Shown here: one piece after another, positions 47,574-59,110 of the stretch
How the letters are laid out: every line of letters starts with the position of its first letter
Position numbering within the stretch: position 1 is the stretch's first letter
Assembly: GCA_031769625.1 (NCBI GenBank)
Contig: JAUIMM010000200.1
Coordinates: 49,808,001-49,872,000, forward strand
From: Taudactylus pleione
Lineage: Eukaryota; Chordata; Amphibia; Anura; Myobatrachidae
Length of the DNA stretch: 64,000 nt
Reading direction: 5' to 3'
The notes under the pieces: generated by a model
What the model was told of the DNA's origin: nothing
Database searches by the model: none
Seen by the model: the letters and a program-made list of their open reading frames with translations, nothing else
Program-made: the position numbers and the translations under genes

Positions 47574-49155
47574 TTACACATCCTCCAAACGCCCCACTAA
47601 TCTTTGGAGGCAGCAGTAGGTCTGCATTAAGTAGGCCGAGGTCTCTCGCAGCTCCTCCCTAATTTCCCTCAGGATGTGGGTTAGATCTGTGGAAATTAAA
47701 AAAAAATTGAGGATTAAATACTTCATTACAATGAGAAACATTTGAACATTACACATTATTCAATATACCAAGAAGTGTTTAAACACACTGATGTTACGGT
47801 GTGTTTGAAAGTATCAGACACACAACATTATTAATAGGTTTCTACTTTTCTGTTGTTCAACTAATTTGAAACCCTAACGATGTGGCATAAGCCAAAATCC
47901 ACTATGATGATGTTACTTATAATGGGAGGTGTATTCTTAAGTCATGACGGCCATAACCTTAAAACACAATGCACGTATTCACTTCTAGAATGTTGTTGAT
48001 AAACCAAAAATAGAATGTTTTTTTTTGCTATGTAAAACATCACTTTGCCTAAGTACATTCGTACATTTTAAACAGTGTACACAACATCAACAAGGCTAGT
48101 CTGGTTCCTAGCACCTTGTCAAGTTTGGTGACAGGTTTTTTACATTGTAAAATACTAATCCAAATTTAAACATTATTTCCTCAAACTCCAAAACATTTTT
48201 GAAAAACCAATAAACCTATATTTAATGAGGTCCCCAAATCAAAAAAAGGGCCAGCCAATAAACATAAGGTTGTAAGTCTGAAAAACAGCATTACTGCGCA
48301 ATGATGTTGAACCCCATACAGCAAATTTTCTAAACAACAAAAAAAGGTCAGAAATTTTAACAAATACATGGATAACAACAACACCCCAAAAAATTAAATT
48401 ACAAAAAAACATACCCTGAGAGTGTGCCGACACAGCAACAGATGGTGCCGGAGAAGCTTCGGGTGAGGGAGAATATTCGGGAGTGGGGGGAATGGTTGAA
48501 GGGGAAATGGAGCAGGAAAGATCACAAGGAGTGGAGATTTGCGACATTTGGGATGAGTGGACAGGTGAGGGAGGAAGACTTGGGGAGGATTGGAAGAGGG
48601 AGGGAGGGTTACTTGGGGAGTATGGTGGTGGGGAGGGAGGTCTGGGTTGAGGAGATGCAGGTGAGGGCTGCTGGTTGACAGTAGCTTGTCTTTGCACTCG
48701 GCGTGCCCTTCTCTGTCTCCGCTGGGCTTCTAAAATGTAAACATAAAATACAAAAAATAAAGTTTAGAATTTCGGTTACACAATACAAGTACACATTCTG
48801 TACAATAGGGACAACATACAGGAGGGTTTTTTAACATTGACTAAAATAATTGGCAAAGGAACATACATTTTTAACAGTCCACTAATTAATACTTTTAAAC
48901 AAACGCATACTTACGTCTGCGTATTTGCGCCCGCAAAGTCATGAGGAGCGCAGGTGACCGGCGGCCCAGGTCCGACCAGCGACGCTCTAATTGGGCAATG
49001 TTTCGCCTATACCCCGCTGATCGGAGGGCTTGCCTCACCTCCACATAGGCGGCCCATTTTGTGCGATTTGAAATGGGCGGCACAGCCTGGGTGATACGCC
49101 TGTCCATGATGTTTACCAGGACAAGCAACTCTCTCCTTGTAAACGCTGCTTGAGG
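47574..49155 (-). pseudogene. Harbinger Myb/SANT-like protein 2 of element B, N-terminus truncated
   Basis: Exons on minus: 49155-48915 (open from 49155, first ATG at 49128), 48729-48415, 47686-47574, GT-AG, phases as in element A. The domain reads AAFTRRELLVLVNIMDRRI, then AQLERRWSDLGRRSPALL. Exon 2 is Pro/Ser-rich after a basic start (AQRRQRRARRVQRQ). Exon 3 encodes HILREIREELRETSAYLMQ, a likely helix. Upstream of residue AAFTRR the coding sequence runs straight into the hairpin MITE, so the original start is lost. A shortened protein from 49128 would lack the first Myb helix. Confidence 0.75.
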
Positions 49156-49487
49156 ATTGAGGATTTTGCTCTATCAGAGCCAAAAGCACTCCCCCTGACA
49201 TCACTAGTGATGTCAGTTGGACCGGCCCCAGACGGTAGACGTTCCCATGGGAACGCCTCCATCTGGGCAGCCACGCCCCCGGCACGCCCACCAAAGGGGG
49301 CGTGCTGTCAATCACCATCCACAGCACGCCCCCTTTGGTGCGAGACCCATAACGACGGCTTGGCCATCGTTTTTCGGGTCTCGCGCATGCGCACGATGGA
49401 GCCGCCTCCGTCGTGCGCATGCGCACTTGGGCAACATCAACCCGCTTGCGAGCGCTCAGCGCTCGCGAGCAGGTCTGAATCAGGCCC
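49155..49487. mobile_element. Half of a multi-hairpin Harbinger MITE forming the right end of element B
   Basis: Runs from the TTTTGGCTC-type stem (only part present) through CTGACATCAC/GTGATGTCAG, CGTTCCCATGGGAACG, AAGGGGGCGTGCTGTC/GACAGCACGCC, the GCGCATGCGCACGATGGAG stem and the GCGAGCGCTCAGCGCTCGC terminal stem to GAATCAGGCCC. It matches the right half of 4528-5076 in order. Confidence 0.85.
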
Positions 49488-49489
49488 TC

Positions 49490-49640
49490 TGTTATGAATG
49501 TAGGTCACTAGAATGCTCTCTCTCTCTATTATATGTAGGTCACTAGAATGCTATCTATATTGTAATTAGGTTACTAGAATGTCTTTCTTGTTTATAGTCC
49601 ATTGGATCTGTATTGTACAGCATTCACTGTCATATTCTCT
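49490..49640. repeat. Diverged minisatellite, right part
   Basis: Continues the GTAGGTCACTAGAATGCT array found left of element B. Confidence 0.65.
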
Positions 49641-50150
49641 GTATGGGATGTAGTTAGGATACCGGCAGGATACCGGCGGGCGCTATCTTGCCCGCCGATA
49701 TCCCGACAGCCACATCCCGACATGGGACTAAAGATAGGCGTCGATATCCCAATGCCTATCATTAGCCCCTCTACTAAACCCTGACACCTGGTTTACCGAA
49801 CGAAGGTAAGCCAAGTGTCTTAGTGCCGGGGGGGGAGGGTTAGCGTTATGGGACCCCGGGTGGACTTAGGGTTAGGCACAACCCTGGAAGGGTTAGGGTA
49901 GAGAAAGGGGGGGTTAGGGTTAGGCACCACTATGGAGGGTTAAGGTTAGGCACCGCACCCCAGGATGGTTAGGTTTATGGTACGTGGAGCAGGGGTTAGG
50001 TTTAGGCACTAACGGCGGGAGGTTAGGGTTAGGCACTAAGGGGGGAGGTTACCATTAGGCACTAAGGGGGGAGGTTAGGGTTAGGAACCCCTAAGGGAGG
50101 GTTAGGGGGGAGAGGGGAGGGTTAGACTACTTACCTGATGCTGTCGGGTT
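49640..50150. repeat. Repeat with ATACCGGC motifs and GGTTAGGGTTAGGCAC array
   Basis: Starts GGATACCGGCAGGATACCGG, then about eight diverged units of GGTTAGGGTTAGGCACTAAG (49850-50130). It is related to 34620-34855. It is not a telomere repeat: units are longer and irregular. Confidence 0.6.
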
Positions 50151-50739
50151 CTGACCCTTCAGGCTGCCGCTGTCGGTATTTGATCCGATGGCTAAACAGC
50201 CGCCGGCTGGGCCGAACTGGTCATCTGGCACTTCTGGCAAATGCCAGAAGGGCCGATGGCCACAAGGCCTGTTTTGACAAAGCGCTTTCGTGCCCGGCAA
50301 AACTACCTCCCGGGCGGCGCCATGGTCTGAAATCGCGGCCGTGTCATTGCGTAATGACATCATGATGCAGGCGCGTCATGACGTTATGACGCGGCCGGCG
50401 GCCAAGCTCCACCAAGGCAGCATCCACCCCCGGGCAGGTGAATTAGTCAGACAGGTCCTGCGAGCTGTCAATGTGCAGGGCTGCCTACAGTGCCTAGCAG
50501 CCCTGCTTCAGCAGCTACTATGTGCGGCCACGTCAGGGCCGGATTATAGGCAGGGCGGTCGTCCTGGGGCCCCCTGGCTGGCTCCCACATCCCGGCAGTC
50601 CCAGCAAAATCACCCTTTTAACTTTATGAAATAATGCCGTGAGTAGGGGGCGTGGCCTTATGCCGTGAAGTGCCCGCCCCTTTATGAAAGCTGGTACCTA
50701 AGTGCTATTGAGAGAGTGTGCAGTGCACACACACTCCTT

Positions 50740-50945
50740 TCCTACCTCTCAATCTCTCTCTCTTCCTCACTCCACTTCTCTCTCTCTCTGTCCCCTACGC
50801 CTGTCTCCCCCTCCCTCTCTCTTCCTTTATCTCACTCTCTGTCTCTCTCCATCTCTCTCACTTTCTCACCCCTCTCTTACCCTGTATCCCTCCCTGTCCC
50901 TTTATCCCTCTCTCTCTCTTCCCCCCCCCTCCTTTCCCTCTATTA
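50740..50945. repeat. (CT)n-rich low-complexity tract
   Basis: Long pyrimidine tract dominated by CTCTCT; resumes at 51330-51465. ORFs here are artefacts. Confidence 0.9.
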
Positions 50946-51326
50946 GGGATCTATTTGATGTTAATTATCAGGGTCTGAACGGACCCTGATAATTAACATT
51001 CTAATGCTACGCGAGCGCTGGAGCAATTCATTATTGCTCCAGCGTGGAGACAGCTGATCCAAAAATCAGCTGTCTCCCCAAAGTGTTTCACTGTTCCTTT
51101 CAGAGGAGACAAGTGTACATGTGTGACCTACGGGTCACGCATGCGCACAAGAGCGTATGGGGACATGTGCTATTCCTCAAGAGTAAGGTAACCAGGAGAT
51201 ATCTGTTATATCTGCTGCTTTACCTTCTTGATGGATGGCCCAAAAACCTAATTTCTACAATTGCAGGTGAAAATGTTAATTTTCCTCTGCTTTTGTAAAA
51301 ATTAAATGACGATGAATAGACCGCTA
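50946..51326. mobile_element. Hairpin MITE related to the GGGGCCTATTCAT family
   Basis: Contains TTAATTATCAGGGTC/GACCCTGATAATTAA (50961-50998), CTGGAGCAATTC/GCTCCAGCG, GAGACAGCTGAT/ATCAGCTGTCTC (51044-51075) and GTGACCTACGGGTCACGC (51121-51138), and ends GATGAATAGACC. It sits inside the CT tract. Confidence 0.6.
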
Positions 51327-51405
51327 TATATCTCACTCACTGTCCCTCCCTCTTTCTCTCTACCTCTCCCTCCTTCCACTTCTCTCTCTCTCTATTACTC
51401 TCTCC

Positions 51406-51448
<43 letters not shown>

Positions 51449-51799
51449 TCCCCCTGGAAATTTTATTGATGGGGCCCCCACAGTTCTTAATACGGCCCTA
51501 GCCCACGTCATTACTTAGTGACGCGGCCTGGTATGTGATGCACGGCGGGGGCCAGGCCCGGGAATAATCTGGGAGGACTGGCTGGACGGCATTTTGACAG
51601 CTCCTGTGAGCTGCCAGCAGGATTGCCAGGTGGCACCATGCTGAGGACATGGTGGAGTAACTGGAGTGTCACGTGATGCCGCGGTGATGTCATGACTCGG
51701 CTGGCCAATGGATGAAAAGCGCGGCAAGGGCGGGCGAGAAGCTGACTGGATGCCATCTTTGGACACCTCATGATCTGCTGACAGACGCCATCTGCAGAT

Positions 51800-52240
51800 G
51801 CCAGGGCATAATGTGTTTTAAGGGGCATTATTGTGTGTGTCATAATGTATAAGGGGCATTACTGTGTAGTGTAATGTATAAGGGGCACTACTACTGCATG
51901 GCATAATGTATAAGGGGCACTACTACTGTGTGGCATAAAGTGAATGGGCTCTGGGTGGCATAACTGAATGGGCTCTACTGTGTGGTGTAATGTGAATAAG
52001 GGACACTACTGTGTGACGTAACGTGAAAATGGGACACTGACGTAACGTGATAAAGGGACACTACTGTGTGATGTAACATGAAAAAGGGACACTACTGTGT
52101 GACGTAACATGAATAAGGGACACTAATGTGCAGTGTAGTGTGACGAAGGGACACTACCGTGTGGTGTAATGTGACTAAGGGATACTACTGTATGACATAA
52201 CATGACTACAGGGCACTACTGTGTGACGCAACGTGACTGC
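51800..52240. repeat. About 38-bp minisatellite (GGGACACTACTGTGTG units)
   Basis: Some ten diverged units alternate GGGGCACTACTACTGTGTGG and AAGGGACACTACTGTGTGAC. It looks like the reverse sense of the array at 5870. Confidence 0.75.
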
Positions 52241-52254
52241 TGACTCCCTGCTGC

Positions 52255-52415
52255 TTATTTTGAGCGTTATGATCGCTAAAGCAGCATATACTTGTTCTGT
52301 ATTCTATTGTACTGCAAGTCACTGGTTTCTTTTTCACTTATTTGTTTATGTGCTGTACTTTTTTTGTAAGGTGCTGCTAAACACTTATGGCGCCATAGAT
52401 ATAGAGGATAATAAT
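52255..52415. repeat. Retroposon tail, GGCGCCATA type
   Basis: Ends GGCGCCATAGATATAGAGGA TAATAATAAT, as at 24692-24955. Confidence 0.55.
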
Positions 52416-52924
52416 AATGTGACTAAGAGGCACTACTGTGTGGCATAATTTGAATCGGGGTACTATTATGTGCTTATGCGCCTTCCCAGCGAAACCACAC
52501 CTGGATTTTTTTGCGCGTGCTTTCGGCACGCATTCTCCCTGCTTCACCTATGGTTTGCGGCACAAACGCTCTTTTGGCAAAATGTGTAGTTACAGCGCTT
52601 TGTTGTGCACAGATGTGTCCTCTGCGTTCAGCACTCCTGCCCTAAAAAAATCCTGCTGTGAACACTAATCCTGTACAACTGCAAAGCAGGGATTGGTCAT
52701 TTGGGAAATTGCGTTCCCTTTTCTCTGTGTGTGACCTACACCAGTAATGTCTGACTATGGCACATGTTTGAATCCCCTGCAGGATGAGCTCTGTTGTAGG
52801 AGGGGCCAGGAATAGTAAGGGGAGGAGTCTATGCCAGGAGCCAGATGCTGATGCGAGGTGGGCCTGTGCGCTCTTTAAATGCCAGGGCCTATTTTTAGTC
52901 CCAGTCCGGCCCTGGCCGCCGGCA

Positions 52925-54607
52925 TTACATACCGATTCCCTCTGTATTGTAAAGCAGCCACTGGAATAGTATCTGATTTGTCAGATTGACCTGGTAGTTA
53001 TTGTATTTGATTGTATCTCTATGACATAACAATTTGTCATCTATATATCAAACCAGCATCAGACAATCTATGCCTGCCTGGCTTTCATATGCATTTTTCT
53101 GTTGCATAGTGCCAGTAGAAAATACAGGGAAACGTGCTTGTGTCTGCTGCCCAGTCTATGAGTTGCTAGATAGCCCCTGCCCACATTACTTCTGCAGCAA
53201 CTATTGTCCCCCTTCAACTCTGTAGTAACACATCCCAACTCACCTCTATAGTATTACAATGTCACCCTTATAGTAATACATTTCCCTCATCGCCTCTGTA
53301 GTAACACATTCCCATACACATTAATACTCACTGGTCCAATCAGGCAGTGAGACGTAGTAGTACAGGGACAGTCTAGCAAATTACAGAGAAACTGACGAAT
53401 GGCTGGGTTTAATTGCATCTGCAGATGTGGGTCCTGCTAGAAATTCCACAGCCACAGTGTGACCAGGTACAGAATCAGGGGGACCTAGGAGGCAGAGACA
53501 GACATACTACAGTATGCTCTGACCCTAAAGGTATATTTAAGAAAATATCTTGTTCATTCTCTAAAGAATAAATCACCATATCGATTTGGTTTATTTTCCC
53601 AAAATGTACAGCATAAAAATATTGCCATTGTTTATTGTTTGCAGTTATTTCCTATCTCATTCTCTTCCCATAGAAATTGATTCCTTTTTTACAAACAATG
53701 GTTGTATGACAAATGCTCTGTGGGGCATTCTTTTTTTGCACATTTCTCAATTACCTTTTGGAAAAGGTTTAACATTAGCAGCCAGATAATATTTCCCTTC
53801 AAAAATCACTATAGAAATAATTGTAGTCGCAAGCTGGTATTAGCCAGGGATGCTGAGGGGGTAATTTCTACATTATACATATACAATTATGAAGTGATTT
53901 TCTTTCATTCCAGTGTTTTTCTCTTGCATCAATTTTAAATGATATTTTTGAAATAAAACAGAAAGGAAATGACTTGGCTTGTAACTGCGCTGTTTGCCAC
54001 TTGGGCTGCACTTAATCAGTGACAGGAACTATAAGAAATGACTATTTCATGTGGCAATAATTATAAGATGCTAGAGAGGCTTATGAGGCTGAGTGAAACA
54101 AAAGATGACAAACTCTATGGCACACTGTGATAGAGCACAAGTCACAGTTAATGCCACAATCTGAAAGGACTAAATACTGCACACACTTACTGTCACACAC
54201 TGTCAATGTTCTCATGTTGAAAAGAAACAGCACGTATGACAGAACCACATGTGCTTCATTGTGAATAAGAATATGTTTAAAAAAAAAGAAAATCAATTTT
54301 TCGCAGATATTTCAAATGCCTTTTTACTGGGTAATGACTAATGCAAAAACATTCTTCTATTATTATTTCAAATATAAATTTATAGACTAGCCATTTCTGG
54401 TTTCCAAATCCATTAAATATATAATTATGGATCAATCTCAATCAATTAAAAGAGCAAATAGATGTAGTGTTGTGTTAATTCAGTTGAATATATTAGTATG
54501 ATTAGAGATTTTGTGACACCCAAATGTCATGTTACTTTGCTGTAATAAGTCATTTTTGTGTCATGTCTCAGTTGATCTGAATATTAGTCACCAGATTAGA
54601 GCCTTAA
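52925..54607. other. No feature recognised
   Basis: AT-rich DNA without convincing ORFs. A weak CTGTAGTAACACATTCCC-type repetition occurs at 53215-53315. Confidence 0.45.
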
Positions 54608-54609
54608 TA

Positions 54610-56253
54610 CAGTCAGGTCCATAAATATTGGGACATTGTCTGAATTTTCAGATTTTGGCCTCTATTCACCACCAAAATGGTTTTGAAATGAAACAAACAA
54701 GATGTGCTTTAACTGCAGACTTTCAGATTTAATTTGAGGGTAATTACATCCAAATCGGATGAACGGTGTAGGAATTACAACAGTTTCAATATGTGCCTCC
54801 CACTTTTTAAGGGGCCAAAAGTAATGGGACTATCAACTCAAAAGCTATTTCATGGACAGGTGTGCGCTATTCCTTCGTTATTTCATTATCAATTAAGCAG
54901 GTAATAGGTCTGGAGTTGATTCTAGGTGTGACATTTGCATTTGGAATCAGTTGCTGTCAACTCTCAATATGAGATCCAAAGAGCTGTCACTATCAGTGAA
55001 GTAAGCCATCATTAGGCTGAAAAATCAAAACAAACCCATCAGAGAGATAGCAAAAACATTAGGTGTGGCCAAATCAACTGTTTGGAACATTCTTAAAAAG
55101 AAAGAACGCACCAGAGAGCTCAGCAACACCAAAAGACCCGGAAGACCACAGAAAACAACTGTGGTGGATGACAGAAGAATTATTTTCCTGGTGAAGAAAA
55201 ACCCCTTCACAACAGTTGGCCAAATCAAGAACACTCTCCAGGAGGTAGATGTATATGTGTCAAAGTCAACAATCAAGAGAAGACTTCACAAGAGTGAATA
55301 TAGAGGGTTCACCACAAGATGTAAACCATTGGTGAGCCACAAAAACAGGAAGACCAGATTAGAGTTTGCCAAACAACATCTAAAAAAGCCATTACAGTTC
55401 TGGAACAACATCCTATGGACAGATGAGACAAAGATCAACTTGAACCAGAATGATGGGAAGAGAAGAGAAGGAAAGTAACTGCTCATGATCCAAAACATAC
55501 CACCTCATCAGTGAAGCATGGTGGTGGTAGTGTCATGGCGTGGGCATGTATGGCTGCCAATGGAACTGGTTCCCTTGTATTCATTGATGATGTGACTGCT
55601 GACAAAAGCAGCAGAATGAATTCTGAAGTGTTTCGGGCAATATTATATGCTCATATTCAGTCAAATGCTTCAGAACTCATTGGGCGGCGCTTCACAGTGC
55701 AGATGGACAATGACCCGAAGCATACTGCAAAAGCAACCAAAGAGTTTTTTAAGGCTAAAAAGTGGAATGTTATGCAATGGCCAAGTCAATCCCCTGACCT
55801 GAATCCGATTGAGCATGCATTTCACTTGATGAAGACAAAACTGAAGGGAAAATGCCCCAAGAACAAGCAGGAACTGAAGACATTTGCAGTAGCAGCCTGG
55901 CAGAGCATCACCAGGGATGAAACCCCACGTCTGGTGATGTCTATGCGTTCCAGACTTCAGGCTGTAATTGCCTGCAAAGGATTTGCAACAAAGTATTAAA
56001 AAGTGAAAGTTAGATTTAGGATTGTTTAGTTTGTCCCATTACTTTTGGCCCCTTAAAAAGTGGGAGGCACATATAGAAACCATTGTAATTCCTACACTGT
56101 TCACCTGATTTGGATGTAATTACCCTCAAATTAAATCTGAAAGTCTGCAGTTAAATCACATCTTGTTTGTTTTATTTCAAAGCCATTGTGGTGGTGAATA
56201 GAGGCCCAAATATGAAAATTCTGTCAATGTCCCAATATTTATGGACCTGACTG
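54610..56253 (+). mobile_element. Tc1-like transposon with long inverted repeats
   Basis: Ends CAGTCAGGTCCATAAATATT and its complement, flanked by TA (54608-54609, 56254-56255). The inverted repeats extend about 220 bp (to about 54830 and from about 56035), ending at AAGTAATGGGAC. One transposase gene, broken. Length 1,644 bp, full size for the family. Confidence 0.93.
54969..55999 (+). pseudogene. Tc1 transposase, DD34E, broken
   Basis: The ATG at 54969 reads MRSKELSLSVK and then hits TAA. The same frame continues IREIAKTLGVAKSTVWNIL (helix-turn-helix) and KRPGRPQKTTVVDDR (GRPR-like hook) to a stop at 55478. The rest is in another frame (55511-55999), implying a frameshift near 55460-55510. 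Catalytic residues are recognisable: D in LWTDETKINL, D in QMDNDPKHTAKA, E in NPIEHAFHL, with 34 residues between the last two. It is inactive but could be matched to live relatives. Confidence 0.92.
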
Positions 56254-56315
56254 TATACTCTAGACATCATATTTAGAGATCTAATAATATACTAGTCGTG
56301 TGTTTCCCGAACAAG

Positions 56316-56763
56316 GGGCTTGATTCAGACCCGCTCTCAATCGCATAGCGCTCGCAAGCAGGTCGATGGCCGGGCAGTGCGAGAAAATCACTTGCTACAG
56401 GGCTCGCAACAAAATGGGGTGGCTGTCGATGTTGTTCGACAGCTCGCCCCGTTTTGTAGGCGGGGAGGGGGGTGGCTGACCAAATGGAGGCATTCCTGAA
56501 GGAACGCCTGCCGTTTGTGGGCAGCCCTACTGACATCACCAGTGATGTCAGTAGTTAACTTCCTGCTCTATTAGGGGCTTCCTGCTCCCTGGGGCTTGCA
56601 GTGGACGAGACCCTACCACAAGGGTCTTGTTGCAAGCCCGATGGTCGCAATAATCGTGACCATCGCCAGGCCGCTCGCACAAGCTGTGGGTGGCCAGACC
56701 CAAAACAAACGCCCATCAGACCTGCGAGCTGCCTCCGGCAGTGAGTGGGTCTGAATCATGGCC
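56316..56763. mobile_element. Multi-hairpin Harbinger MITE, copy 5
   Basis: Ends GGGCTTGATTCAGAC and GGGTCTGAATCATGGCC. Stems: AAATGGGGTGGCTGTCG/CGACAGCTCGCCCCGTTTT (about 56413-56458), GAGGCATTCCTGAAGGAACGCC (56486-56508), CTGACATCACCAGTGATGTCAG (56530-56552), GAGACCCTACC/GGGTCTTG and GATGGTCGC/GTGACCATC (56639-56666). Some arms have drifted. Confidence 0.8.
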
Positions 56764-57069
56764 AAAGTGCCATGGGGTAACATGGCTTGGTAGTCAATTA
56801 CCAAATTAAATAATTTTATTATTTTGAAAATTAAACCAGTGCAACTGGCTGCCAAGCATAAAGTACGTGGACAAACAGAAGTGCAGCCCTGTCCCCTGCC
56901 AGATAACTGAACCTAAGGATGACATATAAGCACAGTTAACTTAATGGGTGAAGTGAAAGAAATGTTGATATTTTAGGGTGCGGTGATTCAAGAGAGTTTG
57001 GGAACCACTGCAATATTGACACGATTAGAGGTCAGCTAAATAATATACATCAAATTAGGGGTCTGATGT

Positions 57070-57592
57070 TAAACTATACAACAGATTGGCGTTTATGTCA
57101 ACAGGAAGGTGCAATTCTACATATTTTCTGGGATTGCCCAGTCGTATGCCCTTTTTGGGTGGAGGTGTTTAATCTTATTAAAAAATAAAAGTGCCTTGTT
57201 CCTGACCCTGCTTTAGCCCTGCTTCATTGGTATCCCCTTGCAGTGCCTAAGTCCGGCCGTTACGTATTAGGGCACATTCTAATTTCAGCTACAGCCACCA
57301 TTGCCCAACACTGGAAATTCCCCACTCCCCCTCCATTTGCTAAAGTCATCTGTAAAACCCAATTTCATTTTGAAATGGAAACCAGAGATATCCCATATTC
57401 AATGACCCCTCCCTCCCCACATTTCTTGAAGTGGCTCTCTTGGCATATCTATGTAACAGAGGGTAAGGGTGCCTCTCCCCAGACAAAGCTTTGATTCCCT
57501 TATGCCCCTCTCCCACCCCCCTTTGTATCTGTACCCCTATACTGTTTTATATAATTGTTCAATAAAAATGTATTATTGTAAAAAAAAGAATA
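57070..57592 (+). pseudogene. 5'-truncated L1-like retrotransposon, ORF2 C-terminus
   Basis: Frames read QQEGAILHIFWDCPVVCPFW, a family pattern near the end of L1 ORF2, then a stop/shift. An open 83-codon part follows (57243-57494) with TATIAQHWKFPTPPPF and LKWLSWHIYVTEGKG. A short 3' region with AATAAA-like CAATAAAAATG and an A-rich tail ends at about 57592. Truncation from the 5' side is normal for LINEs. Confidence 0.75.
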
Positions 57593-57767
57593 ATCACATA
57601 AAACACTACTCACCAGATTGGAAATTTGATACTACACCAGCCACCAGATGTGGGGTCTGCTATACATTAGCCACTATATTAAACGAAACCAGTCTAATAT
57701 AGTGGCTAATGTACACTAGCTACATATTTAGAAGTTTTCTATACAGTAGCCACTACTTTGTGTCTGG

Positions 57768-59110
57768 TTCGGGGGCGGATTGGCCGCATAATTCACTGGA
57801 AAGATTACCGGTGGGCCGTCATATGTGTCCCCACCCTTGGTAGCTCGTCACCTTTCCCACATGAGAGACATCTTGCCGGCGTCTGTCAGCAGCCCACCCT
57901 CGGAGGAGCTCTGAGCTACTGATATCGCAAGTAGAGGCTGTCCGCTCACGAGTCAGAGCTCCTGCCTCCTCCAGTCCCCTCCCAGACAGATCTTTGTGGC
58001 AGATGTATTAAGCTATGGAAAGTGATAAAGTGGAGAGTGATAAACGACCACCCACTCAGCTCCCAACAGTGATTTTTTAAACACAGCCTGTAACATGACA
58101 GTTGGGAGCTGAGTGGCTGGTCGTTTATCAATCACTTTATCACTTTCCAGAGCTTCATACATCTGTCCCAATGTTTACTACTACAGACACACTTTAGAGG
58201 CAGAGTGGTCCTGCTGTAAGGATCTAGGTGTTATGGGAAGACTGGGAGTGGATCCTGAACAAATGAGGCTGCTGGAGCTGGAGGACTCCTTCCTAGTACT
58301 GATTCTCCTGTGTCTGCCAGGTGCACGCGCATCGCTGGTCCTTGCCAGCTATCCATTACCTCCTGGTTTTGGTCGGATTGTTCACAAAGTCGGATAATGG
58401 ATAGGCCCCTTTAGTAACTTTCACTTCTATTTCCAGTTCTGACTGTACATTGTTACATTGTAGTGGTGCCTTCTAATCAGGTCTATATATCACTGTATCC
58501 AGTTCTTCCATTCTGTAGCTTATGTGTTTAAGGGCATTTTTCCACTATTGTATTATTTAGGACATCTTATCTTATCAGGTCTTCTCTAATGTATCCACTG
58601 TGTCTGCAGCATATTTTTGAATGAGTATTAAAAAAAAAATTGACTAGACCAAGCAGCGCACCGTGCCCTGGCATATGTCACACCACCCTATTTATGGCCC
58701 TCCGATCTCACCTGCTGCTCTGTTTAGCAGAGCAAGCAGTGAATAGATGTAATGCGCATGTGCACGGTGTCTATTCACTGGAGAGAGAGGGACTGGGGCC
58801 CTTCCCATCAGCTCCCGGAGTGCTAGGCATGACCTCAGCATGATGAAAACAGAGGGGAGTAGCTGACGGGCATTGCATTTCACTTGAGGCCACACCTCCA
58901 TTTTCTATGCACGCACCTTCAGCTTGCGCAAAGGTCCCAGTTTCCACTACTAGAAAGTTGGGTGGTATACTGCATGGGGTTCACTTGGGATGCTGTCATT
59001 ACTATAGCTAATGGTATGCTAACATCACCAACATTTGCTTTTGGCCATGCAGCCTACATAGGGCCACTTTTGGAAAGTTTCCAGGGCCACTTTAAATTCC
59101 CAATCTGCCC
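57768..59110. mobile_element. hAT-like element with GGGGGCGGATTGG end
   Basis: The left end GGGGGCGGATTGGCC pairs with the right end AATCTGCCC. The flanks GTGTCTGG (57760-57767) and GTGTCTGA (59111-59118) match at 7 of 8 bases. It carries a nested foldback MITE (57998-58171). No transposase. Confidence 0.65.
57998..58171. mobile_element. Foldback MITE, GGCAGATGTATTAAGC family
   Basis: The arms GGCAGATGTATTAAGC...GGAAAGTGATAAAGTG and CACTTTATCACTTTCC... CATACATCTGTC are nearly complementary over about 70 bp. A short loop sits between the ACTCAGCTCCCAAC and GTTGGGAGCTGAGT arms. Confidence 0.75.

Larger units (their letters stand above)
39954..49487 (+). mobile_element. Element B: decayed three-gene PIF/Harbinger transposon
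   Basis: The left end is GGGCCTCATTCAGAG and the right end CTGAATCAGGCCC. Gene content, order and strands copy element A: Myb-1 on minus (40778-42037), transposase on plus (45729-46870), Myb-2 on minus (47574-49155). Exon 2 of Myb-1 is 209 nt in both. Damage includes a stop at codon 2 of Myb-1, at least two frameshifts in the transposase, a 1,237-bp tandem duplication ahead of it, and a right end replaced by half a hairpin MITE. No clean 3-bp duplication is visible, as expected if the end was exchanged. Confidence 0.85.
50534..52914. mobile_element. hAT-like composite repeat
   Basis: Left end CAGGGCCGGATTATAGGC and right end AGTCCCAGTCCGGCCCTG are inverted matches. The 8-bp flanks do not agree well, so the two ends may belong to one old or rearranged element. 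Inside lie (CT)n tracts, a hairpin MITE (50946-51326), an array (51800-52240) and a retroposon tail. Confidence 0.5.

Noticed and set aside
39954..49487. A simple 3-bp duplication around element B
   Set aside because: Left flank TAT and right flank TCT do not match; the right end is exchanged, so no duplication is claimed.
49850..50130. GGTTAGGG-containing array resembling interstitial telomere sequence
   Set aside because: Units are about 20 bp and irregular, with TTAGGG only as part of GGTTAGGGTTAGGCAC. A related non-telomeric copy exists at 34680-34800.
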